41,214 nt of DNA from Actinomycetes bacterium (GTDB lineage Bacteria; Actinomycetota; Thermoleophilia; RBG-16-64-13): the NCBI GenBank assembly GCA_021802965.1, contig JAJZQZ010000005.1:1-41214 (forward strand). The letters are read 5' to 3'. This document shows, piece after piece, positions 1 to 8,460 of this stretch; the stretch's first letter is position 1, and every line of letters starts with the position of its first letter. Made by a program: the position numbers and the translations under genes. The notes beneath the pieces are model-generated. The model was not told the DNA's origin and did no database searches. It saw only the letters and a program-made list of their open reading frames with translations.

Positions 1-1
1 A

Positions 2-727
2 CTGGCCGCCGGGCGGGCCGTCGACGTCCGCTCCGGCGACCTGCGCGCCTCGGACCTCCTCGAGGCCCTGCGCCTGCTGGGCGTGCGACGCGTGCCCGAC
101 GGTTACGCGATAGCGGTGCAAGATCATGGGGAGGCTCCCCCCGGTGTGAGCGACCGGGTGTTCCGGTTCGAGCGTCTGGTCGAGCTCTTCTCCCCCGACG
201 GGCGTCTGGAGCGCTTGTTCTTCGAGCCTGCCGCGATCCCCGCATGGTTCACGCGGATGAAGGCCGCCGCCGGTTGCCTTCCCGCTGATGCGCCCTGCGT
301 GGTGGGCGATACCGGACCATCCGCGCTCTGGGGCGCGGCGCTTGCCGCGGAGGGCCGAGACTGCCTTGCCGTCAACTACGGCAACGGGCACACCATCGCA
401 TCGTTCATCCGGGGAGACGCGGTCGACGGTCTCTTCGAGCACCACACCGGCAAGGTCGGCAGGGAGTCCATGGCCGACTACCTCCGCAGGTTCGCCCAGG
501 GCACGCTTGCCAGCGAGGAGGTATTGGCCGACGACGGGCACGGCGTGTGGTCACCGTCGGCTCCCGTCGATCTGGGAGAACTGCCCGTGATGGTCACCGG
601 ACCCAACCGCGCGCGTTTCAGCGGGGCCGTGCCTAGAGAGGTCGAGGCATCCATGCACGGGGATATGATGCTCAGCGGATGCTGGGGACTGCTGGAGGGC
701 TACAAGGCCCGCTTCGGGCTCGACTAG
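2..727 (+). CDS. DUF1786-like protein, 5'-truncated by the window edge
   Basis: Frame stays open from base 2; GDTGPSALWGAAL and NYGNGHTIASFI with HHTGK resemble the DUF1786 family (sometimes labelled pyruvate formate-lyase activating enzyme-like). Confidence 0.6.
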   Translation: MAAGRAVDVRSGDLRASDLLEALRLLGVRRVPDGYAIAVQDHGEAPPGVSDRVFRFERLVELFSPDGRLERLFFEPAAIPAWFTRMKAAAGCLPADAPCVVGDTGPSALWGAALAAEGRDCLAVNYGNGHTIASFIRGDAVDGLFEHHTGKVGRESMADYLRRFAQGTLASEEVLADDGHGVWSPSAPVDLGELPVMVTGPNRARFSGAVPREVEASMHGDMMLSGCWGLLEGYKARFGLD

Positions 728-765
728 ATCCCCCCTGAGGCGAAACGCCACAATTCAGCAGGACA

Positions 766-2895
766 CTAGCCGAACGCGATCACCTGGTTCTTACCTGCTC
801 GTTTGGCCAGGTACATGCGCTGGTCGGCGATGTCCACCAGGGCGGCTGAGGTGCGGCCGTCGTCCGGGTATGAGGCGACTCCGAAGCTCAGCGTGAGCTG
901 GGCCGGCCAGGAGCTCGGCTGCTTCGAGTCGATCAGAGCCCGCAGCTTCTCGGCTGCCTGCAGCGCCGAGTCGTGGGTGGTCTCGGGCATGATGACCGCG
1001 AACTCCTCGCCCCCGTACCGGGCTACCACGTCCACCCGGCGGGTGGTGTTGAGAAGGGTCTGCCCCAGCCATCGCAGTACCTGATCGCCGGCCAGGTGGC
1101 CGTTGAGGTCGTTGTACTGCTTGAAATCGTCGACATCCATGATGATCAAGCTCAGCCGGCGTGCGTAGCGCTGTGACCGTTCGAGCTCCTGTTCCAGCCT
1201 CTGGTGAAGGTACGAGTGGTTGTACAGTCCGGTGAGGCCGTCCCGCCGGGCGGCTTCTTCGACGGTTCGGTAGAGCCGCGCGTTCTTGACCGAGACAGCG
1301 GTCGATTCGGCCAGCGCGGCCACAAAATCGACGTCGCTCTTGGAGTAGGCCTCGCGGTGCGCGCTCTCGAGGTTGACCATGCCCTCCACGCGGCCGCTCA
1401 CGACGATAGGGACGCACATCTTCGAACGCACGTCGGGCATCACCGGGACGTAGTCGAGGTCGCTCGTGACGTCGCCCACGCAGACGGGGCGGGCCGTGCG
1501 GAGCGCGCGCCCGTAGAGGCCCCGAGACAGGCCCCACGACAGCGCTCTCAGCCGGCGCTCCGTGACCTCGTCATAGCCCATGAACCGCACCACTTCCTGG
1601 CCGGCTCCGTCTTCTCTCATGATCGTGATGTTGCCGTGGTCGGAGGTGGTCACCCGTATGGCCATCTCGAGCAGGCTGTCGCTTATGGCCTGCAGGTCGA
1701 AGCTGGCGCTGATCTTGCGGGTGAAGGCGTTGAGCGCCTCGAGCTCGGCGGCGGCCCGGCTGAGGTCGGCGTTGGTGGCCTGGTAGGCGCCGGCGGTGCG
1801 GAGAGTGCCGGCCAACTCGGCCGCGATGGTCTCCAGCAGTGCGAGCTTCGATTGATTGAGGTCGGCGCCCGAGGGCGCGACCACCTTGATGGCCCCGTAC
1901 CCTGTGCCCTCTACGAGCAGAGGGGCCACCATCGCCGAGTGAGCGCTTCCGTCGCCCGAGGGATTGGGCGGCCAGAGGCGCGCGTGGCCTTGCGCCAGGG
2001 TGGTCATGGCCAAGGTGGTCTCGTCGGCTTCTGGTCCGATGCCGTCTCCCAGGGCCTGCACGACTTCCAGACGGCCCCCCGGTTGTTGGAGATAGAGGAC
2101 GGTGGCGTACGCCTCGAAGTGCTGGTGGATGTGCTCGAGGGCCCCTCGGGCGATATCGTCGAAGCTGGTTGTGCGAGAGAGCAATCTGCCCACGCGGAGA
2201 AGAAGTCCCAGCTTCTCGGCCCGGAGGTTCATCTTCTCCGAGAACTCGAGCGCCTCGGCTTCTCGCCGCCGGAGCATCTTGGCTGTGCTGTCGGCGAGGA
2301 TGGTCGAGGCGATGACCGCGGCCGAGACGGTGAGCACCAGCGTGATGGCGACCGCTGGATGGTGGGTCGCCAGATTGTCGGTCACCGAGCTGAAGTGAAT
2401 GCCGTTCCCGATCTCCTCCAGAGCCGTCATCGCGCCGAGTGCCAGGATCAAAGCCGCTGCGAAGACCACCGAGTGGATCACACGTCCCATGAGCCGGAGG
2501 GCGAACGGGACCACCGGCACCAACAAGAGGAGCGCCGACTCCGGTCCACCCGTGGCGAACAACACCACGCTGCCGGTGACTATGTCGAGGCAGATCATGA
2601 CGCCGGCGACGATCAGATCGAGACGCTCGTCCCAGCTGTTGCGGTAACGGCGGGCGAAGAACGCCACCGGGCTGAGGATCACGTAGAAGACCGCCAGGGT
2701 GATCATGGGGAGCATGATCCCGGGTTGCTCGAGCCCCAGCAGGCGACCCACCAAGAGGACCGCCGCCGCCAAGCCGCCCGCATACATGCTCCAACGGGTC
2801 ACGACCAAGGCGTAGTTGGCCTTGAACGGCTCCGTCCGCTCCGGCTGGTACTGGCTTCCCCCCAGGTCTGTGCCAATTGCTTCGACCATCTCCAC
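766..2895 (-). CDS. Membrane-anchored GAF-domain diguanylate cyclase (GGDEF)
   Basis: N-terminal hydrophobic helices, GAF-like regions, C-terminal RDGLTGLYNHSYL...DVDDFKQYND...ARYGGEEFAVIMP typical of GGDEF domains. Confidence 0.9.
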   Translation of the reverse strand: MEMVEAIGTDLGGSQYQPERTEPFKANYALVVTRWSMYAGGLAAAVLLVGRLLGLEQPGIMLPMITLAVFYVILSPVAFFARRYRNSWDERLDLIVAGVMICLDIVTGSVVLFATGGPESALLLLVPVVPFALRLMGRVIHSVVFAAALILALGAMTALEEIGNGIHFSSVTDNLATHHPAVAITLVLTVSAAVIASTILADSTAKMLRRREAEALEFSEKMNLRAEKLGLLLRVGRLLSRTTSFDDIARGALEHIHQHFEAYATVLYLQQPGGRLEVVQALGDGIGPEADETTLAMTTLAQGHARLWPPNPSGDGSAHSAMVAPLLVEGTGYGAIKVVAPSGADLNQSKLALLETIAAELAGTLRTAGAYQATNADLSRAAAELEALNAFTRKISASFDLQAISDSLLEMAIRVTTSDHGNITIMREDGAGQEVVRFMGYDEVTERRLRALSWGLSRGLYGRALRTARPVCVGDVTSDLDYVPVMPDVRSKMCVPIVVSGRVEGMVNLESAHREAYSKSDVDFVAALAESTAVSVKNARLYRTVEEAARRDGLTGLYNHSYLHQRLEQELERSQRYARRLSLIIMDVDDFKQYNDLNGHLAGDQVLRWLGQTLLNTTRRVDVVARYGGEEFAVIMPETTHDSALQAAEKLRALIDSKQPSSWPAQLTLSFGVASYPDDGRTSAALVDIADQRMYLAKRAGKNQVIAFG

Positions 2896-2979
2896 GATAG
2901 TATCGGCACAAAGTCAGGGGAGTTTAGGTACGCCAGGCCGTGTTAGACTGGCGCCTCGCAGGCCGTCCGAGGCTCCTCT

Positions 2980-3525
2980 TTGCCGTGGGCGGCCCCCCGG
3001 ACCGAGGAGTGTGCGATCAGCGATCGTGAGCAGGGTGAGCGCCGGCAGGACCGGCTCGACCACTACCCCTCGGGGGACGTCAACTCGTTGTGGATGTGGC
3101 AGCACCGCGTCCCTCTCCGGCGCGTGGCCCGTAACTTCCTGGTGATCTATGTCTGCCGCTATTTGCCGTATCTGGGGTGGAAGAACGCGCTGTATCGAAG
3201 GATAGGCGTGAACGTCGGGTCTCATACATCCTTCGCCTTGAGCGCCACACTCGACATCTTCTTTCCGGAGCTCATCAGTGTGGGAGACGAGACCATCATC
3301 GGCTACAACACCGTGATCTTGGCGCACGAGTACCTCCGACACGAGCTGCGCACCGGCCGGGTGCAGATCGGGCGGGACGTGGTCGTGGGCGCCTCGTGCA
3401 CCATCCTTCCCGGCGTCACGATTGGCGACGGGGCGGTGGTATCCGCGCATAGTCTCGTGAACAAGGACGTGCCTGCCGCGGCCCGCGTAGGTGGAGTGCC
3501 GGCTCGTCCCCTGGGTGGGGAGTAA
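2980..3525 (+). CDS. Hexapeptide-repeat acyltransferase (LbetaH family); start uncertain, possibly ATG 3094
   Basis: Hexapeptide pattern IGRDVVVGASCTILPGVTIGDGAVVSAHSLVNKDVPA..GGVPARPL. Confidence 0.85.
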   Translation: MPWAAPRTEECAISDREQGERRQDRLDHYPSGDVNSLWMWQHRVPLRRVARNFLVIYVCRYLPYLGWKNALYRRIGVNVGSHTSFALSATLDIFFPELISVGDETIIGYNTVILAHEYLRHELRTGRVQIGRDVVVGASCTILPGVTIGDGAVVSAHSLVNKDVPAAARVGGVPARPLGGE

Positions 3526-3528
3526 CAG

Positions 3529-4746
3529 ATGCAGCTCGAAGGCCGGGTCCAGGACCTCAGTCTGAACGAGATCTTCAGGATGCTCAAGATGACGCGCAAG
3601 ACAGGGGCTCTGAAGGTCTTCGCCGGCAAGCGGGGCGGAGAGGTATTCCTGCGCGACGGCGAGATCTACTACGCACAGTCGAGCCTGAGCGGCGCCCCCC
3701 TGGGGGAGCGGCTCGTCAAGGCGGGGAACCTCCGGCAGTCGGAGCTGGCCATCGCCCTCGAAGAGCAGCGGCGGGCCGAGGAACCGCGCGTGCTTGCCGC
3801 CGTGCTGAAGGAGAAGGGGCTTGTCCCGGACGACGCCCTCGAGCGGTATCTGCGTGACCAGATCGCCGACGCCGTCTTCAACCTGTTCACCCTCGCGCAG
3901 GCCGAGTTTCAGTTCGTTCCCGGCGGGCCGCCCCGGGTCGACGACGTCGTCGTGTGCCTCGACGCCGAGGCCGTGATCACGGAAGGGTGCCGGCGGATCG
4001 ACGAGTGGACCGTCATCATGGACTCCGTGGGGTCCCTGGAGAAAGTGCCCTACCTCGTGCCGACGACGGCTTCCGAGGTCGGCATCAGCCGCTCGGAGTG
4101 GGAGGTCATCTGCTTCATCGACGGTCGCCGGGACATCAATACCATCATCGCCGATTCCGGCTTCGACCGGTTCAGCACGGCCAAGACGGTGCACCGGCTT
4201 CTCAGCTCGGGGATGATCACTATCCGCGATCCCACCCTGGAGCTGCTGGGCCAGAAGGTGGCGATAGGTCTCATCGGCCCCATCGACGTGTACAACGAGA
4301 TGTTCCTGCGGGCCGTTTGCTCGGGAGAGCTCTCTTCCCACCTCCGCATCGAGACCGTCGACGACGAGTCATTCGAGGTGCGCATCTCCGCGGGCGTGCG
4401 CGAAGCGGACGAAGGCGACTCGCTGGTATACGCGTGCGAAGCGCGCACCCCTCTCTCCGTCGTCAAACGGATGGCGCTGGAGACTTCGGGGTTCGTGGTC
4501 CTGGTCAACATCAACTCCCGGGATGCCGTCGTCGCGTCGCGTCGCGACATAGCGCTCATGCGGGAGATCGGAGACCGGCCCTACATGGTGGCCGCGTACG
4601 CTTCGCTGGTCGACGAGCAGGTCTCCGAAGAGCAGGTGCGCGAGCTCCTGGAGCTGCCCGAGAAGGTGCCGGTAATCAAGACCGGTCTGAGAGACCCTGA
4701 GGAGACGGCGTGCGTCATGAGCTCGCTCGCCGGACTCATCCCGTGA
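3529..4746 (+). CDS. DUF4388 (PATAN-like) protein with C-terminal GTPase-like region
   Basis: N-term MQLEGRVQDLSLNEIFRMLKMTRKTGALKV...GGEVFLRDGEIYYAQ matches DUF4388; C-term resembles MglA/CvnD-type small GTPases but lacks the P-loop. Confidence 0.75.
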   Translation: MQLEGRVQDLSLNEIFRMLKMTRKTGALKVFAGKRGGEVFLRDGEIYYAQSSLSGAPLGERLVKAGNLRQSELAIALEEQRRAEEPRVLAAVLKEKGLVPDDALERYLRDQIADAVFNLFTLAQAEFQFVPGGPPRVDDVVVCLDAEAVITEGCRRIDEWTVIMDSVGSLEKVPYLVPTTASEVGISRSEWEVICFIDGRRDINTIIADSGFDRFSTAKTVHRLLSSGMITIRDPTLELLGQKVAIGLIGPIDVYNEMFLRAVCSGELSSHLRIETVDDESFEVRISAGVREADEGDSLVYACEARTPLSVVKRMALETSGFVVLVNINSRDAVVASRRDIALMREIGDRPYMVAAYASLVDEQVSEEQVRELLELPEKVPVIKTGLRDPEETACVMSSLAGLIP

Positions 4747-4768
4747 CGAGAGAGGAGGCCTGGACGCC

Positions 4769-5584
4769 GTGAAGATCGCTGTGACGGGCAAAGGCGGAGT
4801 GGGCAAGACCACCCTGGCGGGGACCATGGCGCGCGTGTTCGCCGCCGACGGGTACAAGGTCCTCGCCGTCGACGCCGACCCCGACGCCAACCTGGCGAGT
4901 GCGGTGGGAATCTCGCCGGATGTCGCGCGCGCGATCGTGCCCATCGCCGACATGAAGGAGCTGATCGAGGAGCGCACGGGAGCCACCTTGGGCACGATGG
5001 GCGGCTTCTTCAAGATCAACCCGAGGGTGGATGACATCCCCGACGAGCTCTCGGTGCCCTTCGACGGCATCCGCCTGATGGTCATGGGCACGGTCAAGGA
5101 GGGGGCCGGCGGCTGCGTCTGCCCCGAGTCGGTGCTGCTGCGCTCGCTCTTGCGCCACCTGCTGCTGCGGCGCAAAGAGGTGGTCGTGCTCGACATGGAG
5201 GCGGGCATCGAACACCTCGGGCGGGGGACCGCGGAAGCGGTCGACGCCATGATCGTGGTCGTCGAGCCGGGGGCGCGCAGCGCCCGCACGGCCGACTCCA
5301 TCCGCAAGCTGGCCGCGGACATCGGGGTGAAGAGGGTCTTCGTGGTCTTGAACAAGGTCGACCCCACCGAGGTCGAGCAGGTGAAGGGCCTGCTGCCCGA
5401 TCTGGAGATCATCGGCTCACTGCCATACAGTGACGACGTCCGCCGGTCCGATCTGGACGAGGCTCCTCCATACGACCGGGCGCCCGAATACGTCGAGGCG
5501 GTGCGGGGCGTGGTCCGAGCGGTGCGGGAGCGCCTCGAGGAGGACGCGGGTGGATCACCGGGGGCGGGCCCGCGCCCTTCGTAA
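4769..5584 (+). CDS. cooC: CooC-like P-loop ATPase (CO dehydrogenase maturation / MinD superfamily)
   Basis: MKIAVTGKGGVGKTTLAGTMARVFAADGYKVLAVDADPDANLASAVG deviant Walker A; CVCPESVLLRSLLRHLLLRRKEVVVLDMEAGIEHLGRGTAEAVD. Confidence 0.8.
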   Translation: MKIAVTGKGGVGKTTLAGTMARVFAADGYKVLAVDADPDANLASAVGISPDVARAIVPIADMKELIEERTGATLGTMGGFFKINPRVDDIPDELSVPFDGIRLMVMGTVKEGAGGCVCPESVLLRSLLRHLLLRRKEVVVLDMEAGIEHLGRGTAEAVDAMIVVVEPGARSARTADSIRKLAADIGVKRVFVVLNKVDPTEVEQVKGLLPDLEIIGSLPYSDDVRRSDLDEAPPYDRAPEYVEAVRGVVRAVRERLEEDAGGSPGAGPRPS

Positions 5585-5670
5585 CATCTGCTTCTCGTGC
5601 AGGCCGTTTCGCCCGAAGCCGGAACCCCGTTACGTGGCTCGGGCGTCCTAGGAGCCACGAAGCATCGCCG

Positions 5671-6783
5671 TTGGAGGAGGAGAAGGTCATGGATACTCGG
5701 AAGGGGGCTGGAAGGACCGGGAGAGCGATTGCCGTGCTGGCGGCGCTGGCTCTCGCGATCTCGCTCCTTGCCGCGGGGTGCGGCGGATCGAGCGTGACGA
5801 CGACCGCCGCTGTGCCGGACACGTTCGCCGGAGCCGCGACGGCGACTGCCGCGGCGGCAGGCTCGGCCGCCAGCGCCCTTCAACCGTCGGGCGCGCCTTT
5901 TGAAGCGAAGGGCTCCGGAGCGGTCGGAGACGCTTCTCTCGATCTGGTCGCTTCGAGCGACCGCAAGATCATCGGCAACGCCACCCTCATGCTCGAGGTG
6001 GCCCAGGGCAAGTTCCAGATGGCCTTCAGCAATGCCCTTCTGCTGGCCGACAAGTACGGCGGCTACATCATCTCCTCGGACTCCACCGCATCCGGCGAAG
6101 AGGACGTCATGCGCAGCGGCACCGTCGCCCTGCGCGTGCCGGAGAAATCGTTCCCGGACGCCCTCGCCGACGCTACGGCCCTGGGCAAGCTCAAGTCGCA
6201 GAAGATCGAGACGCAGGATGTGACCGAGGAGTACGTCGACCTCCAGGCCCGTCTGACCAACGCTCAGACCCAGGAGAAGGCGCTCACCGATCTGATGGAC
6301 AAGGCGAAGAACGTCCAAGAAGTCCTGCAGGTGCAGCAGTACCTGGCTCAGACACAGCAGGAGATCGAGCAGCTCAAGGGGCGCCTGCGCTTCCTCGACG
6401 AGCATACGAGCTACTCCACCATCACCATGAACCTCTATGAGGTCGGCGCTGAGCAGGCGTCCACCCAGGGCTGGGGGTTCACCGGCGCCTTGAGCGACGC
6501 CCTCCACGCCTTCGTGGGCACGTTGAACTCCATCGTCGTCGGCCTTGGCGGGGCCCTTCCGGCCCTGGTGCTCGTGGCGATACTGGCGTACATCGCCTAC
6601 CGCATCGCTCGGCCTTTCGTGCGGCGGTCTCAAGAAAGGCAGAGGGCGCAGGAGACGCGCCGGTACGGCTATGCGCAGCCGCAGGAATACTACGCGCAGA
6701 CGGCGCCTTCGGGGGCCCCTCCCTCCGCCCCGGTCGCGCCCAAGGCGGAGCCCGACGAGCTCCGGACTGAGGACTCCGACTAG
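5671..6783 (+). CDS. DUF4349 domain lipoprotein
   Basis: Lipobox-like LLAAGCGG; ADKYGGYIISSDST...LRVPEKSFPDALADATALGKLKSQKIETQDVTEEYVDLQARLTNAQTQE; C-terminal TM helix. Confidence 0.85.
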   Translation: MEEEKVMDTRKGAGRTGRAIAVLAALALAISLLAAGCGGSSVTTTAAVPDTFAGAATATAAAAGSAASALQPSGAPFEAKGSGAVGDASLDLVASSDRKIIGNATLMLEVAQGKFQMAFSNALLLADKYGGYIISSDSTASGEEDVMRSGTVALRVPEKSFPDALADATALGKLKSQKIETQDVTEEYVDLQARLTNAQTQEKALTDLMDKAKNVQEVLQVQQYLAQTQQEIEQLKGRLRFLDEHTSYSTITMNLYEVGAEQASTQGWGFTGALSDALHAFVGTLNSIVVGLGGALPALVLVAILAYIAYRIARPFVRRSQERQRAQETRRYGYAQPQEYYAQTAPSGAPPSAPVAPKAEPDELRTEDSD

Positions 6784-6818
6784 CCGGACATCTGAGTGGA
6801 CGGCCCCCCGCTGGGGGC

Positions 6819-6858
6819 ATCGACGGCGCCCCGGGCTACCGACCGGGGCGCCGTCGAT
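6819..6858. terminator. Perfect 16-bp inverted repeat with 8-nt loop; possible transcription terminator lacking a U-tract
   Basis: ATCGACGGCGCCCCGG (6819-6834) / CCGGGGCGCCGTCGAT (6843-6858), directly preceded by CCCCC-GCT-GGGGG; sits downstream of the DUF4349 gene. Confidence 0.6.
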
Positions 6859-6954
6859 CTGTCCGCGCCGGGGTCTATACTCCGCATCGTGGGATTCGCC
6901 CCGCAGGCGCGGGGTCGAGGGCACGAAGATGCCGGTTATCCACGAGGAGCGGTC

Positions 6955-7395
6955 GTGACCGAGCAGCAGGCGATCCTCATCTTCATGACCACGCAAGCGG
7001 CTCTGCAGGCCGAGGACGCGCTGCTGGAAGCGGGCCTGGATATCGAAGTGGTCCCCAAGCCGCCCGGGCTTCAAGGTCTTTGTGGTATCGCTTTGGCCCT
7101 ATGGGTGTCGCACCTGGCAGCCGCCGAAGCGGTCCTTAGCAGGCAGGGCGTGCCGTTTGCCGTGTACGACGAGACCATGGCGCAGGCGTTCGCCTCGCGG
7201 GTCACCGCCGACATCCAGACGACGACGCACGTCTGCGAGGCGCCGGTAGCTTCCGCCGCCGAGCGCGTGTATACTGCGGAGTCCGCGTCAAGCGGCCGCA
7301 TGCCTTCTGTGGGGCATCCGGACAATCGAATACTCACCCCTGCTCCGGCAGTGAGGCCGGGGCCGCATGAGTCCGAAGGAGGTGAACCCAACTGA
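6955..7395 (+). CDS. DUF3343 (putative Se/S carrier-like) protein with C-terminal extension
   Basis: GTG start; AILIFMTTQAALQAEDALLEAGLDIEVVPKPPGLQGLCGIALAL typical of DUF3343; frame continues to TGA 7393-7395. Confidence 0.7.
   Translation: MTEQQAILIFMTTQAALQAEDALLEAGLDIEVVPKPPGLQGLCGIALALWVSHLAAAEAVLSRQGVPFAVYDETMAQAFASRVTADIQTTTHVCEAPVASAAERVYTAESASSGRMPSVGHPDNRILTPAPAVRPGPHESEGGEPN
7342..7363 (+). promoter_or_regulatory. rpsF leader hairpin (candidate S6:S18 autoregulatory element)
   Basis: GCTCCGGC-AGTGAG-GCCGGGGC 8-bp stem immediately upstream of the rpsF Shine-Dalgarno. Confidence 0.4.
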
Positions 7396-7718
7396 ACAGC
7401 TACGAGCTGATGGTGATTCTGCGTCCCGACACCGAGGACCAGGCACGCGCCGCCATCCTCGACCGCGCTAAGGAGACGATCACCGGTGACGGTGGCGTCA
7501 TGGGCAAGGTCGACGAATGGGGCAAGAGGCGCTTCGCGTACGAGATCGACCACATGAACGAAGGCTACTACTACGTCATGTACTTCAACGCGCAGCCCAA
7601 GACCCTCGACGAGGTGACCCGCGTCTTCAAGATCACGGACGCCGTCGTTCGCGCCCAGCCCATAAAGCTGGACAAGCCCGTCCCCGCCGCACCGGCGGCG
7701 GCCACCACTGAAGAGTAG
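7392..7718 (+). CDS. rpsF: 30S ribosomal protein S6, apparent CTG start
   Basis: NSYELMVILRPDTEDQ...; AAGGAGGTGA 6 nt upstream of CTG 7392; in-frame TGA at 7383 rules out a farther start. Confidence 0.9.
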   Translation: MNSYELMVILRPDTEDQARAAILDRAKETITGDGGVMGKVDEWGKRRFAYEIDHMNEGYYYVMYFNAQPKTLDEVTRVFKITDAVVRAQPIKLDKPVPAAPAAATTEE

Positions 7719-7727
7719 GAGCAGGAG

Positions 7728-8180
7728 ATGGCCAGGGGCATCGCTCACGTGACGTTGGTGGGCAATCTGACGCGCGATCCTGAGTTGCGGCAGACTCCGG
7801 GGGGTACCTCGGTGTGCACCTTGGGTGTCGCGGTGAACTCCTCGTACAAGGATGGATCGGGGCAGTGGGTGGAGAAGCCCAACTTCTTCGACGTCATCGT
7901 GTGGGGGCAGCAAGGCGAGAACTGTGCGAAGTACCTCACGAAAGGCCGGCAGGTGGCGGTCGACGGGAGGCTCGACCAGCGCAGCTGGGAGGCCCAGGAC
8001 GGCACGAAGCGCAGCAAGGTCGAGATCATCGCGGACACCGTGATGTTCATCGGCGGCCAGGGAGAAGGCGGCGGTGGAGGTAACCGGGGCGGCTACGCTC
8101 CGTCTGCCGGCCGGCCGCCGGCTCCCGACCAGGATTTCAAAGATATCGACTTCGGCGGAGAGGACGACATACCGTTCTAG
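7728..8180 (+). CDS. ssb: Single-stranded DNA-binding protein
   Basis: MARGIAHVTLVGNLTRDPELRQTPGGTSVCTLGVAVN OB fold; acidic tail EDDIPF. Confidence 0.97.
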   Translation: MARGIAHVTLVGNLTRDPELRQTPGGTSVCTLGVAVNSSYKDGSGQWVEKPNFFDVIVWGQQGENCAKYLTKGRQVAVDGRLDQRSWEAQDGTKRSKVEIIADTVMFIGGQGEGGGGGNRGGYAPSAGRPPAPDQDFKDIDFGGEDDIPF

Positions 8181-8204
8181 CCGTCGATCAGGAGGATGAC
8201 GAAC

Positions 8205-8456
8205 GTGGCATTCGCGAAGCGACGGCGCACGAGGCCCACATCGGGCAATCGGCGCCGTAAGTACTGCTACTTCTGCAAAGAGAAGATCGAAGAGGTCGAC
8301 TACAAGGACTACAACCTGCTGCGTCGGTTCATGTCCGAGCGGGCGAAGATCCGGTCTCGCCGCACCACGGGTGCGTGCCGCCGGCATCAGCGCCAGATCG
8401 CCGTGGCCGTGAAGCGCGCCCGCGAGGTAGCTCTTCTGCCGTACTCCAACCGATAA
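8205..8456 (+). CDS. rpsR: 30S ribosomal protein S18
   Basis: [64 protein letters not shown] 8205 is better spaced from GGAGG than ATG 8196. Confidence 0.96.
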   Translation: MAFAKRRRTRPTSGNRRRKYCYFCKEKIEEVDYKDYNLLRRFMSERAKIRSRRTTGACRRHQRQIAVAVKRAREVALLPYSNR

Positions 8457-8460
8457 GCGG

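Noticed and set aside
1204-2946. 580-aa plus-strand ORF
   Set aside because: Antisense to the clear GGDEF gene; Arg/His/Gly/Glu-rich composition typical of opposite-strand frames in high-GC DNA.
4369-7074. 901-aa minus-strand ORF
   Set aside because: Antisense to cooC-like, DUF4349 and other supported genes; low-complexity composition, no domain.
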